Origin: Camellia lanceoleosa
Taxonomy: Eukaryota; Streptophyta; Magnoliopsida; Ericales; Theaceae
Direction: 5' to 3'
NCBI GenBank assembly: GCA_025200525.1
Contig: CM045768.1
Coordinates: forward strand, 52,336,925-52,400,924
Length of the DNA stretch: 64,000 bases
Within the stretch, counting starts at the first letter, position 1. Each line of letters starts with the position of its first letter. Below are positions 19,545 to 31,449 of the stretch, piece after piece. The notes below the pieces were generated by a model. That model had not been told where the DNA came from. It ran no database searches and saw nothing but the letters and a program-made list of their open reading frames with translations. Both the position numbers and the translations under genes were made by a program.

Positions 19545-21013
19545 AAAATTACCAGTAAATCCTATATGGTAGAAAGTTAAACCATTTAGTCCTACAAGTT
19601 TTCTTATGCACCATTTAGTCCCACTCTCTACATCAGCAACATCAACAACATTATTAACATCATCAAAACATTAGCTACATTAGCAACATTAACTGCCCCA
19701 ATTGACAATATCAAACATTAACAAAACATCATTTAAAAAAAAAATCTGAACATCATCAAAAAAAAAACAAATGTGAACATCATCAATTTCCAGATCAATT
19801 CCTCATGCAGTCTCGATTACAGTTCAAAACACAAACCGATTGAACACGTACATACACACGATCATATATATATATATATATATATATAAGCCCTAAATGT
19901 CGATCAATGTTTAAAAAAAAAATGGCACTGTGGTGGCATTGTGGTGGTGTTGATTGAAGCCCATAGCCTAAGGATGAGGATCATCGCAGTCACCACCGTC
20001 GCTCAGCCCTAGAACCACCACCGCACAAATCCACCGCCGCAGCGGAACAACAACATAGCAGCAGATTCAGGACATCATCAAGTTGTTGCTCTGGTTCTCT
20101 CTCTGCGATTGCCGGTGGCTTTGAGAGGGAGAAGTCGTGGTGGTTATCCGTGAGGGTGTGGCGGTTTCCGGTGAGAGTTTGGATTTTCGAAGCCGTTCTC
20201 GATCTCGCGGTGTTCAGACCTAGTGGGAGTTTTCGCTCTTCGCTGTCTATTATAGCCCTAAACCCACCAGAAATCGATCGGAAAATCGGAGATCGGGATG
20301 GGTTTGTCTATGAATGAGAAAACCCAGATGGAGAAGGCTATGAGAATCCCCAAATCAATGAATTTAGAGAGAGTATGGGATTGGAACAGACAGGGGAGAC
20401 CGAATGAAGGGTTGTGTGGAGGGGAGGGAAGGGTGAGTAGTGTGTGTTTGTGTTTATGTTTATGTATTGGTAGCTGTATGGTATGGTGTTTGGTTAATGG
20501 ATGTGTTCTTCACCAGTAATTTGAACATTCCAGATTTACATTACCATGGTGAAAGATTCCATGTTCATCTCTTCCGTAATGCCCACGAATGAGGGAAAAC
20601 CAAAAAGGCTATAGTACGCTTTTTTGATGTTGTTGGTTTTTTGTTGATGTTTAATGATTTTTTTTTTTTTTAAGTGATGTTGGTGATGTAGTTGATGATG
20701 TTTTATGGTGTTTTTATGATGTTGTTGAATTTTGATAATGTTTTTTTAGTGATGTAGTTGATGTTTTAATGATGATGTTTGATGTTGTTTGATGATGATG
20801 TTGTGGTGTTTGATGTTATTTTGATGATGATGTTTGATGTTTTTATAATGATGTTGTGTTGTTTGATGTTGTTTTGATGATGATGATGTTGTTTTGATGT
20901 TGATGATGTTTGATGTTTAATGATCATTAACATTGGGATAGGACCTAACGGTTCATAAGAAAATTCATAGGACCAAATGGGCTACAAGATACAATTTTGG
21001 GATTTATTGGTAC
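19545..21013. mobile_element. Mutator-like non-autonomous element with long inverted repeats
   Basis: Left arm from about 19,545 ('attaccagtaaatcc', 'ccatttagtccta', 'ttttcttatgcacc') is mirrored in the right arm near 20,938-21,013 ('aggacctaacgg', 'ttcataagaaaatt', 'ggatttattggtac'), about 75 bp. Inside the arms, degenerate (AACATC)n at 19,630-19,780 faces degenerate (GATGTT)n at 20,630-20,930, extending the inverted repeat. The GC-richer centre (about 19,980-20,520) may be acquired gene sequence. I did not recognise it. Confidence 0.6.
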
Positions 21014-21546
21014 ATCCCCCTATAAAAATTGATACATTTGCTAAAAATGAATGGAAGTATTATTGTCACAATTATTTTCCATTATAAATTAATTAGTATT
21101 AATTAATTGCTTAATTAATATCAATTAATACTAAAATTAGTAATTAGTATCAATTAATGGCTTAATTAGTCTCAATTAATACTAAAATTATTAATTAGTA
21201 TAAATTAATATTAATATTTAATTTTTATTAGTATCAATAATATTAATAATCAACAATTGTTATTAATTAGTATCAATTAATAATTAATTCATTACAAAAG
21301 TATGCAATATTAATTTATTAATAATTAATACCAATTAATATTGATTTTTGTAATTAATATTGATTTTTTTCTTTTTCTTCAAAAATATACAATTTTTTAT
21401 TTTTTAATTAATATAAAAATATACCATATGAATTTATTAATAATTAATACCAATTAATATTTATTTTTCAATTAATATTTGATTTTTTTCTTTTTCTTCT
21501 GAAATATACAATTTTTTATTTTTTAATTAATATTAATATTTAAGTA
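21014..21546. other. Very AT-rich block of AATTAATA repeats
   Basis: Repeated 'attagtatcaattaat' type units and a near-duplicate of about 125 bp (21,296-21,420 and 21,420-21,546). No gene. Confidence 0.6.
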
Positions 21547-21802
21547 TTGACGAGGGCATTTAAGTAATTTTAGCCCCCACACCAGTTATGTGCTTAAGTC
21601 AAAAATTTAAGCACCCCCTGACCAGCTTTTGAGATAAGCTGAGAAATAACTTGATTTAAGTTATAAGCTGGTTAACTTATGTTGCATCAAACACAATATT
21701 TTAGCTTAAATTAAGCTAAAAGTTGAAATAAGCGGCTTATAAATTCTACCAAATAGGCCTTTAATCTAGAGTTAGCAAATCTCTTAATTTATATATAAGG
21801 GG

Positions 21803-22292
21803 GTGTTTGGTAGGACTTTTTTGAGTCAACTTATGGCTTCTGGCTTTTAAAAAATTATTTTGGACTATTTGGTTAAACTTATTTCAAACAGTTTCTGATT
21901 CTAACAACTTATTTTAAGTGAAAAAAGCTAATTCTGAGAAGCTGCTCACCAATTGCTTCTGATTATCAGTTTCTGCTGTGGACATATTAATTCACGATTA
22001 TACTCTTAAATTTTTTTATTTTTTATTTTTTTAAAAATAGAAAAAGGCCTAAATGGATTATAGAATATTATTGTTATTTTTTATGAGAAATGTAGATAAA
22101 TAGTGAATAATAAAAAATAAAAATTAATTGAAAAAGCTACTTCACAATTTATTTAATAAACACTACTCAGTAACTTAAATCTATAATCCAACAGTTACAC
22201 CAAACAGATTAACAACTTCTGATTAAAGTCATAATCTATAATCTGTTAAATTATAATCTATAATCAGTTTTAATAGCTCCACCAAACAAGAC
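21803..22292. mobile_element. Small inverted-repeat element, hAT-type MITE
   Basis: Left GGGGTGTTTGGTAGGAC and inverted right GCTCCACCAAACAAGACC share a GTTTGGTRGRRC core. About 490 bp, no coding capacity. The target duplication is not clear. Confidence 0.5.
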
Positions 22293-22439
22293 CAAGGTAC
22301 AATGGCAGCAATATAAAAATATATTTTACTTCCTTCAATAACTTGTTAGTTTGAAAATAATTTACAATTAGCCGAACATAAAATTAGACAAACGTTTTAC
22401 ATTTTATATATTTCATTTTTACGATTTACCTCACTGGTT

Positions 22440-23570
22440 CGGCCGGTTGAAGCCAGCTAGTATGATGACTGTGTCAAATAGGGACGGATCTAAGATTATG
22501 ACTTTGAGGGGGCCAAAGTACGTTGAACCTCTAACCAATAAAATTTGAAATTCAATACCAATTTCTACTAACATGAAAAAAATCAATAATGTTACGATAA
22601 AATATTGAACTATATATTCCTTGTTAACATAGTTGAGTACCAAAAGATGATCATACAATTGAGAATATTTTTTTGCCCATATTCACTTACAAAAAATAGT
22701 AACTATTTCTACATGCATTTATTTACTAAAATTAGCCATCTTCAATTGAACTCGACGCTCTTTCATAATATCAAAAGCATGGATGATAGAGTCTACATCA
22801 AACCCTTGAGTAATGTCTTTTTCAATGTATGTAATCAAGTAACTAGCCAGAAAACCATCTTCCATCCTATTGCACAATTTAGACTTAACGAGTTTCATAG
22901 TTGAAAATGCACATTCCGATGTAGCAGTTGAAACAGGTAAAGTCAACATAAGACGGATCAATCTATCAATAAGAGGATAACTTGTCGAATTGTTTGTTTT
23001 TGCCAACATTTGACACAACTCATAAATGGTTGACAGCTTCTAAAACTCGGGAAGTATGGAAATATCAAGCTTATAGTTTTCCAACTGATACTTCAAATGC
23101 AATTTTTCTTGCTCGAAGAAATCCATGGAATAAAATTTATTTGCAAGTTTGCAAATATCTTCAATGTTGAATGATCTATAACCATCCATAGGATCCAAAG
23201 CTGAGCTAAAAACAAGCAATTCCATTACATCTTGCTTAAACCTATTGTTTAATTCTTGTAATCGAATCAATCAGAACCATAAAAATATCAACTCGAAAAT
23301 GATGTTCCGTGGTGAGCTGATCTCTTTCAGAACGAGACTGACCTTGGCCTCCTTTATAAGAATAGCTCATATCAAGAATCTGTATACCATGATCATTAGG
23401 AAATAATTTAATTTTCTCCAACAATGGAACCCATCCATCTTCTCTAAATTTTTGAATAAGTATGTTCATTGTAGACACCAAATGCATTGCATTTAATATA
23501 TCTTGAGATTTACTTTGCAAAACTTGACAAAGATCATCAGTAATCTCCATGATATACCTCATAAGAACAA
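22440..23570 (-). pseudogene. hAT transposase (zinc-finger MYM type 1-like), 3' part
   Basis: Three adjacent minus-strand frames give the C-terminal half of a hAT transposase. 23,562-23,242 contains 'QSKSQDILNAMHLVSTMN' and 'FREDGWVPLLEKI', the region after DUF4371. 23,270-23,040 contains 'RLQELNNRFKQDVMELL...LDPMDGYRSF'. 23,018-22,719 is the hAT dimerisation domain with 'YPLIDRLIRLMLTLPVSTATSECAFSTMK'. The frames abut with small shifts. The N-terminal zinc finger and the rest of the catalytic region are absent, so the element is 5'-truncated near 23,570. A hAT-end-like segment (GGGACGGATCTAAGATT) lies at about 22,487-22,504, beyond the stop. A second, fuller relative lies at 50,527-56,252. 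Confidence 0.85.
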
Positions 23571-24180
23571 AAATTTCAAATAATTTAAAAAATTGGGAGG
23601 CTACTCTATATAATTTTAAAATTATCTAAAAAAAATTTAGGAGTGCGAACTCCTATAATTTTAAATTATTTTAAAATTTCTAGTATAATATATGATATTT
23701 TTTAATTTTTTTGGGTCCCCCCCCCCGCGCGACCGATCCATCCCCCTTTTTTTTTAAATTATTTTTGTTTTATGTTGCTCTCGCCTTAAACTCAGAGCCT
23801 CTCTCTCTCTATCTAAACCTTTGATTAGATGTGCCACCAAGTGTGAGGAGGGATTCCCGTCAGGGTCTGAGGCGTTACGTGTCCGTTAAATTTTTAATAT
23901 TTATACTGTTATTTATATGGATAAAAATTATATATTTTATATTATTTATAAAATTATAATAGTGACCCTTTTTAAATTATATAAAAAATTTTACTTTTTT
24001 AAAATTTAAAAATCTTCTATTTTATTATTTTTGTACATTTTTAATTGATAGGTCAATACAAGAATTGAATCAATTGATAATTCATTTTTTATTGGAAAAT
24101 GTTTCAGTGCTCGAAATTGCCTTGGCTCGAGCATTTCCCCAAAAGCAGCGTCGTTTTGTATTTTTTCTTCTTTTTTCATT
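23571..24180. other. AT-rich intergenic sequence
   Basis: A C-run followed by 'gcgcgacc' near 23,718-23,732. No coding or RNA gene seen. Confidence 0.5.
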
Positions 24181-24196
24181 TTAATTTTTGAAACCA

Positions 24197-24236
<40 letters not shown>

Positions 24237-24480
24237 GCAGCCCTCCGCCCGCCGTCGTCGTGTCGCAGCCCTCCGTCCGTCCGTCGCAGCCCTCCGCCCC
24301 TCGTCGGCTCTGCCCCGATCGCGTCGCCTCCGTCGCCTCCGCCCCCTCCTCCTCCTCCTCCCCTCCCCTCCCCTCCCCCTCCATTTTTTAGGCCCCCTCC
24401 AGTCCCCTCCTCCCTCCTCCCCTCCTCTCCTCTCCTCTCCTCTCCTTCCTCCTCCCCCTCCATTTCTGCGTCTGAAAAAA
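24181..24480. repeat. Low-complexity GC-rich block with (GA)n and (CCTCC)n
   Basis: (GA)n about 24,200-24,233, then CCGTC/CCTCCG repeats and CCCTCC/CTCTC runs to 24,470. The open frames here are low-complexity artefacts. The block resembles a gene 5' leader, but no coding exon follows. Confidence 0.7.
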
Positions 24481-25908
24481 AAAAAAACAACAAAAATGAG
24501 ATTCGGGGCATTCGAGCTACGTAGCGGAGTCGTTTTTTATTATCAAATTTGTTTAGTTGCTTGTTTCTCCTTATTGTGGGACACTTTTTTTTGAGTTGAT
24601 AAGATTGAACTTATTGATTATTTAGTTAATAAAATTTAATTATTGATTATGAATTTGTAAGTTACGTTAATATAAATCTCAGGATAATTGCAATAAAAAT
24701 AAAAATAAAAATGTATAAGTTTAATAATATCTCGTGGTTACTTGGTATGGGAGAAAAAAAAATCAATGTTGTGATTAATGTACGCCCTTTGGCTCCGTCA
24801 TTGGTTCCAGTCGGCCTCTTCTCTCCTCCTTACACTCCTTCTTTTTTTCTTTTTTTTTTTTAAAATTTTTTACTTAATAATGTTGAAAGCTTGTGCTTTC
24901 AACTCTTTTCGGCACCGCCACTAGATCTGACACATTCCCGTCTCTATGGATCCATCCTCGCCAAATCTGCCTTTGGCAACTGGTGTTGGCATCATCTCTC
25001 ACTCTTTCTGATCTTCCAAATCTAATATTTGACTTGCGCTCAAACTTTCACCATCGCGTTCAAAACTTTAAAATTTGGTTTCAGATCTTCTCATAATCCG
25101 AAAACCAACGCTATTTAATGTGTTCATTTCAAGTTAGGTGACCACCTTAACCTCAATATTCCATCTTGACCAACGGAGGTGGGGTTTTCATATTTCAAGT
25201 TGAAGGTTGCGGTATAATAGAGTTTTTGATATGTTTGGTGACTTGGATCTGATTGTTTTTAATTTACTATTTTATTTTTTTATTATTTATTGTAATAATT
25301 CTCCCTATGTGGAGGTTATGTCCTTCACCCTCCTACATAGAGATTAGGATTCTTCCTTTTACGAAAGTTTGTTATATTATATTGGGTGATTGGGGAACAT
25401 GAGGGACACATTGAATAATAATTGGTTAGAGAATACAGACACGTGATATTTCGATAATATTTAATATTTTTCCCTTTTTATGAGATTTTTTGCTACTACT
25501 ATACGAGATTGATACAATTTTTTTTTTTTTTTATCAATTTTACAATGAAAATTTTATTCCAAATCTAAAAAAAAAAAAACTAAGCTCCTTTTCATCATGT
25601 GATGAAGAATGATTACTAAAAATATGGTATTTATTGCGTTTGAACAAGATAATAAAGTAACTAAGAAATTAAAAAAATAAAATATTCCATATAATTAATT
25701 AATTAATTAAATGGTAATTTTCAATTTAGATTTTAATTGACGAATATGATTTTGTTCATTTCATTAAAAACTTGATAAGAAATTGCAAGTCTCCTGAGTT
25801 AAATAATTACAGAAAAAAAAATTAATTCTTGACTTTTTAGTTTAGAAACTTCTTTGTAATCATTACGAAGTGGAAATACTCAAACAATTGAAAAAAAAAC
25901 ACTTTGCC
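24481..25908. other. AT-rich intergenic sequence
   Basis: Short frames only. 24,893-25,096 has a 67-residue frame without recognisable similarity. Confidence 0.5.
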
Positions 25909-25917
25909 TTTAGTTTT

Positions 25918-26260
25918 GGGTAAATTACAAACACATCCCTTAAAATTTACTTAAATTAAAAATTATTCTTTGTAATTTTAGAAATTATATTATGCCCCTA
26001 AGGTTTCTAATTTCATAACAAATAGGTTCTTTTATTAATAAATCAAGTTAATTAACATTTTTTAATAAGGTTAAAATTTTATTTCAATTAATAATTTAGA
26101 TAATTTTATTATTGTATAGGTGAACAGTTAAAAATTTCACTTTTTCAATTAATTCTGCTAAATAAAAAAATCTGATAAGGAGATATTTGTAATTTTTCAA
26201 ACTATAAAAAAATAATTCATATTTTAAACAAATTTCAAGAGATGTATTTATAATTTACCC
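25918..26260. mobile_element. Mutator-type MITE (343 bp) with perfect 9-bp target duplication
   Basis: Ends are GGGTAAATTAC and its inverse GTAATTT..ACCC with inverted similarity extending about 75 bp. The flanks are TTTAGTTTT at 25,909-25,917 and TTTAGTTTT at 26,261-26,269. The 9-bp duplication is typical of Mutator-like elements. Confidence 0.85.
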
Positions 26261-26331
26261 TTTAGTTTTTTATCATTCTAGATGCTTAGTTTTTCTTTAA
26301 TTTTTTTTTTCATTTTTCATGCTCTATATTA

Positions 26332-26823
26332 GAGCATTTCCAACGATTCACTAAAATTTTTATCAAATCTCAGTAAAAAAATGACTTTTTTCTCAATCTA
26401 ATACCGAGTGCTCCAACGGTTGATTTTCATTAAATTTTTATCAAATCTGCGCCGGGACAACCGGTTGGTCAACCGGCCGATTGACCGGTTAAGCCAAATT
26501 ATTATTTTTAAAAAAAAAAATTTTTTTTTAAACTTTTTGAACCTTTTAGTGGTCGACCGGCCGGTTGACCGACTGGTCGATCGGTAAGGCAAATTTTTTT
26601 TTTTTTTGAACTATTTGAACCTTTTGGTGGTCGACCGGTTGGTCTTCCCCAACGGTCATGCACAGTGTTTTGGTGAAATGCGGAGCCTGTTCTCATTTTG
26701 TTGAAACGTTTGGTGAATTCTCGATTTGATATCAATTTGGTGAAACCGTTGGAGCTCCAAAAAGTATTTTTTTCACCAAATTTTAAATTTGATGCCAGGT
26801 TTGGTGAAGCGTTGAAGATGGTC
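26332..26823. mobile_element. Harbinger/Tourist-like MITE (492 bp)
   Basis: Left end GAGCATTTCCAACG and inverted right end CGTTGAAGATGGTC match at 11 of 14 positions. TTA flanks both sides (26,329-26,331 and 26,824-26,826), the usual target of the PIF/Harbinger superfamily. The interior holds repeated GACCGGTTGGTC-like palindromes between 26,455 and 26,645. Confidence 0.65.
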
Positions 26824-26826
26824 TTA

Positions 26827-28090
26827 GTGTTTGGTACGGGTTTAAAAGCTCTTTTTTTTTTTTTTTTTTTTTTAATTTTAAGTATTATTTTAATTTTAGA
26901 TGGATTACGCTAAAGGGGTGTTTTACATTTATTAAAAAAACATATATTATTTTAGCATATTATATTATTTGGATCATAATGATTTTATTTAAATCACATT
27001 ACTTCTTTATCACATCATTTCAAATTTAATACATATTTTATGTTTTTTCATAAAAAAATAAAGAAGCACACTTATTTACATAATTCCAAACACCCTTTAA
27101 AAGACCTCCAAAATAAATAAAGCTAATGGTATACATGAGACAAAAAAGGGTGCCGGACTTGAAATCACGTGAAATTTAATGAGTCAATGGAAAACGAGAT
27201 TCTGAGCAAGATCCATAGTTTTTTTATCATGGATCCTAATGAATTTTGGGCAAATTTCATCGTTTGGATGGTTAATTTCGTGAATTTATCATTTTTAGAA
27301 AGATTTAAAACTTCAATTACTCCTAGCACAGATCTTGAAATTCGATTCCGTAAAATCTGCCATGATCGTCGAAAACATGTATTAATAGTTTCTTTATTTC
27401 ATTGCAATATTTTTATTTTTTTATTATTTTTGTTATATTTTCTTATTTCTGTATTTCATTATGATTTTGCTAATTTCGATTGTTTTCTATTTAAGTTAGA
27501 TCTGTCTTTACTTAAAAATAATAAATGTAAGCCTTAGAGCTCTTCAGTTTTTGAAAATTAATATATTTTGAGTTTTATACTATTTTATTCTAACCTTGAG
27601 TATTCTTTGTGAATTAATCATTATTAAGCCTTTATTTTTGATATTATTTGTGAATTAATAAATCTAGAAAAAAATCTTACTTCTGATTTTTTTATTTGAA
27701 TCAACAAATATTAAGATTGTTACTGTTTTGCGTTCCCCTCTGCATCACTTTTAAGTTTGTTATTTGTTTGGCCAATGTTATGCTGCTAATGAAAGTTCCT
27801 TGGAGTTTCTTATCTTCAATGGATGATTAAATGGGGATTGGGATTAAATCTTGGATGAAATATTAATAAATTTTAAAATATGATCTTATAAGCTGTTTAG
27901 TCCTTTCTTTTTTTTAATGAACCTAAAGGTTCCATTAAAGTGAAAATTACACAAAATCGTGGTTACCTTCACGTTTAGATTGAATTTTTTAGGGATAAAT
28001 GTGAATTTCTCTAAATGTGAAATTACACATTTGGGCAATCCACACTATAGAGATTTTGAATTTTTTCTTATTTTGAAACAAATTCCACAT
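26827..28090. other. AT-rich sequence, one unrecognised 122-residue frame
   Basis: 27,169-27,537 (plus) is open, but its second half is low-complexity Phe/Leu-rich sequence from AT-rich DNA. I see no family similarity and do not call it a gene. Confidence 0.4.
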
Positions 28091-28410
28091 TACGAACAAT
28101 AACGTAACATTCTAATGTAATACTCCAATAACATAACATACAAAAAAAAAAAATTTATTTTCTCAAACGTACCAACGTAACACTTCAAAAAAAAACTTTT
28201 TAATGTATTTTTCTCAAATGTAACACTCTAATATAACACACTCCAATGTAACACATACAAAAAAAAAAAATTTCTTTAGTGTACTTTTCACAAACGTAAC
28301 ACTTCAATCAATGTAATCCTAAACGTAACATTCTAATGTAACACACAAAAATACTTAAAAAAAATTTAATGTATATTTTTCAAACATAATACTCAAATTA
28401 ATATAACACA
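28090..28410. repeat. Degenerate tandem repeat, about 110-120 bp unit
   Basis: Recurring 'cgtaacactt', 'aatgtaacac', poly-A and 'ttctcaaa.gtaa' segments in the same order, about three times. Confidence 0.6.
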
Positions 28411-29240
28411 TGAAAACTTCAAATGTGAAATAAGAATTGAAATTAACCACATTCATTACACAATCCTATATGCATACATGTATACATTTAGTACAAGCAG
28501 TGCATACACTCACAAATCACACCCTAGAAACTTTTGGAAAAATAATACCAAATTCTATGGAAAATACAATTTAAAAATATGTAAACGATTTTTGGACAAA
28601 ACTAAAACTGAAATAAAACTTACAATACATAAATAGATAAAACCTGATCGAGTCGAGTGTGTGACACTCTTTCCTTAAGACAGATTCTGTCACGACCCGC
28701 TCCTCGTACCTAAGGGTTAAGTATCGTGATGGCCAGTAACTGAGGTTATCTTCGGCCAATTCTTAAATAAATTAATAAACGCAAGCAAAAGAAATATTTA
28801 AATGAGGATACCAAAATAATCATCGGAGCTTCTATTTTTATTACAAAATGTATTGACCAAAAAGACCGATATTTACATAAAAAAATATCATAAAAATGTT
28901 GTGTGTGTCTATTCCGCAGCCTCGTATCTAAGACTTTCCAAAAGCTATTTCTGAATTGCATATTTCCTGAAAATTGGTAAACAGGTATAAGCACATGGCA
29001 GAGTGAGAAATATTATATCAAGAGTATAAGGGACACGAAATAACCATGGATAGTTATGTAGCCAAAATATTTAAGATAACTTAGTCAGAACAAATAATCC
29101 TTTAAGTAGCAAAACTAAGATTATGTAAATAAATAACCATAACCACGGTAATTTGGTAAACAAATCATTTAAGTGGCAGAAATTGAAATACAGAAATTAT
29201 GTAAATATATAACCATAACCACGGTACAGAACAGAAGTCA

Positions 29241-29540
29241 CAGAAATGAGAGTCAAAACAGAGATACGGATTCAAGAGGTGGCTCGTACAGACTCTAGAG
29301 GTGGCTCCTACAACAGTGTAGCATTTAGCTCCATACAACACTTAGCTCCATACAGCACTTTGCTCCGCACCGAAAGAGGTCAATGGATTCATAACAATAC
29401 AGAGGTACGAATTCAAGAAGTGGCTCGTACAGACTATAGAGTTGACTCCCACAATAGAGTAGCACTTATCTCCGCACAAAATAGAAGTCAATGGATCCAT
29501 GACAAACAGAGGACCACAAAGTGGCCAAACAATGGCCAAT
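29241..29540. repeat. Two tandem units of about 140 bp in the LTR
   Basis: 'attcaaga.gtggctcgtacagact.tagag.tg.ctcc.acaa' occurs at about 29,269 and 29,411. Confidence 0.8.
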
Positions 29541-29955
29541 GGTTATTTAAGTCCCCCAAGGCGGAGAACTCCCGTGATAGTACTTACAAAATATAATTGT
29601 ATATAAGGTTATAGTCAAATATTCTTTAAAATATAAACAAATATATCCATGAGTTTTATTTTCACAAATAGGGTTCAAAAATTAAACTACGTAACTGAAA
29701 TATTAATATAGTTTATAATAATTTATAAAACATAATTTATATAAAATAAATAATGGTAAGTCAAAACATACGTAAAATATATTATGGTAACTCAAGATTA
29801 ATATAACTCACCTTAACTTTAATATCTCAACCTTTTTTTCCACTATCAAAAATCCTCTCAACTTCCATTATTATTATTTTTTTTTTCTTTCTTTCTCTCC
29901 TCTTTCTTTCCTTTCTTTTCATTCTCTCATTTTTCCCTTTTCTTCTTTCCTGACC

Positions 29956-29965
29956 CTCACTTGAC
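29956..29965. repeat. Target-site duplication CTCACTTGAC, left copy
   Basis: Identical to 31,194-31,203. It flanks the Mutator-like element. Confidence 0.88.
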
Positions 29966-30044
29966 GAATCCGGATCCTCGGTCGCCTTCACCTGTAGCAC
30001 TTTCCTGTAACGCCCCAAAACGACGTCGTTTTGGGGCAACTTTT

Positions 30045-30076
<32 letters not shown>

Positions 30077-31193
30077 AGAGCAGAACTCAGACCCATCGCT
30101 CTCTCTCTCGCTCTCTCCCTCTCTCCAAGATTTCATTCCTTATTCCCACTGAACCCTATGATATGCATTCCTCATCAAGTTCTTTTCTTGGGTTTTCTGG
30201 GAACAGAGAGTAAGATTTGGTATATATCAAGCTTAGTTTTCTCACTCTTCCTTTTCTTGTTCATCTTTTTATGTGCACCCATGGAGTTTTCGCCATCTGG
30301 GTATCTTCTATAAAATCTTGATCATCTGATGTTATCTATCAGTGAAGGTTGATAATATCTATCTCTGAATATGTATTTATATATGTATACAGAGAGATGA
30401 TCAAGATCAAGAGGTTTTCTCATTTGGGATTTGGGGTTTTATAAAAAAAATCAAGTCCAAATGCAACTATATATATATGATCAAGATTCAAGATGATCTT
30501 CAGAAATTTTTGTCTGCATTTGCGACTTTTGTGTGTGGAGACTGTTCATCACTTTACTTTTATGCACTTGATTTTGAAATTAATTGATTCTATTTCTGGT
30601 TGGTGGTTGGGGTTTTTCGGATTTACAACTACTGTGAATAGTTCTGATATTGTCTTGAATTCATGCAAGCTCCATAGGATCTTTATTTTTCTTTATTTGA
30701 GTCATCAGAAACATTTCTCATCTAGGTTGATCATTGTTCCATTGAAAACAATTTATTTCTGGATTTAAATGTTTTGTTTTATAAACAATTTTTTTATGAT
30801 CTAGATGTTACTATTCCTTTGTCCAATGCATCTCATGAGTCTGATGTTCTTGTACAGTTCTTTGTCTTCACATGTCCATTGATTAACACATTCAAAAATT
30901 TTCCTTCTGTGTTCGACACCATTAATGGGTTCTTTCCCCCTTTTTGAGTTTTGTTCTTCTTTTTCTTTTTTTTTTTTTCCTGAAAGTGAGATGATGGAAA
31001 GGAACGAGAAGAAGATGGAGAGAGAGAGAGTTCATCTCTGGTTCTGGAAGAAACAGAGCATGTAAAAGAGACAGATGGGTCTTCTGCTCCGTTTGTTTTT
31101 TTTTTTTTTTTTTGAAAAGTTGCCCCAAAACGACGTCGTTTTGGAGCGTTACAGGAAAGCGCTGCAGGTAAAGGCGACTGAGGATCCGAATTC
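29966..31193. mobile_element. Mutator-like non-autonomous element (1,228 bp) with long inverted repeats
   Basis: Left terminal repeat starts GAATCCGGATCCTC, and the right one is its inverse, GAGGATCCGAATTC. The arms stay similar for about 140 bp, including CCAAAACGACGTCGTTTTGG, TTGCCCC..., a long A-run (left) facing a long T-run (right), and CT-rich sequence. A perfect 10-bp duplication flanks the element. The interior (about 30,110-30,960) has plant 5'-leader-like CT-rich sequence and no transposase. It may hold captured gene sequence, which I could not identify. Confidence 0.85.
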
Positions 31194-31203
31194 CTCACTT
31201 GAC
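31194..31203. repeat. Target-site duplication CTCACTTGAC, right copy
   Basis: Perfect match to 29,956-29,965. Confidence 0.88.
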
Positions 31204-31449
31204 AGCAACATTGCTCAACAAATTTTCGGGTGACACGTAGCACCCCCTAGCCTTCCTATCATAGCCATTACTACACCCCCGACTTGAAGCTTATCCTTTT
31301 AATGGATTAGTTTAACTTAATTATTTATTTATATTTTGTCTCTTAAATTTTTAATAATTATATTATTTTATAAAATTATAAATAATAATACAAAATAAAA
31401 CATATATTTTTTCAACTGTAATTAAATAATATTAGTATAAATTTTATAA

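Larger units (their letters stand above)
19254..21770. mobile_element. DNA transposon with short inverted ends, hAT-like
   Basis: Left end GGCCCGTTTGGTAGAA (about 19,257) is matched by an inverted right end TTCTACCAAATAGGCCT (about 21,747-21,764). Next to both ends are 'aagctg/cagctt/ttataagctg' type sequences typical of non-autonomous hAT elements. I could not find a clean 8-bp target duplication. A second inverted-repeat element (19,545-21,013) is nested inside. Confidence 0.5.
28688..31230 (-). mobile_element. Chromovirus LTR (family X), interrupted by a Mutator-like element
   Basis: Left end TGTCACGACCC (28,688) matches TGTCATGACCC at 56,321. Shared internal landmarks are 'gcagagtgagaaatatta', 'accacggtacagaaca', 'ccaatggttatttaagtccccc' and 'aacataat...tataaaacat'. 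The LTR is about 1.3 kb once the 1.24 kb insert (29,966-31,193 plus duplication) is removed, close to the 1,266 bp of the copy at 56,321-57,586. The right edge near 31,230 is approximate. Confidence 0.7.

Noticed and set aside
24176..24511. Glycine- and glutamate-rich open frames
   Set aside because: Low-complexity (GA)n and (CCTCC)n DNA read on both strands. No domain and no splice context.
27169..27537. 122-residue plus-strand frame as a gene
   Set aside because: AT-rich, Phe/Leu/Ile-rich second half, no recognised domain, no promoter or splice evidence.
29827..31243. Frames with long Lys or Phe runs on both strands
   Set aside because: Produced by the A-run and T-run in the Mutator-like element's inverted repeats.
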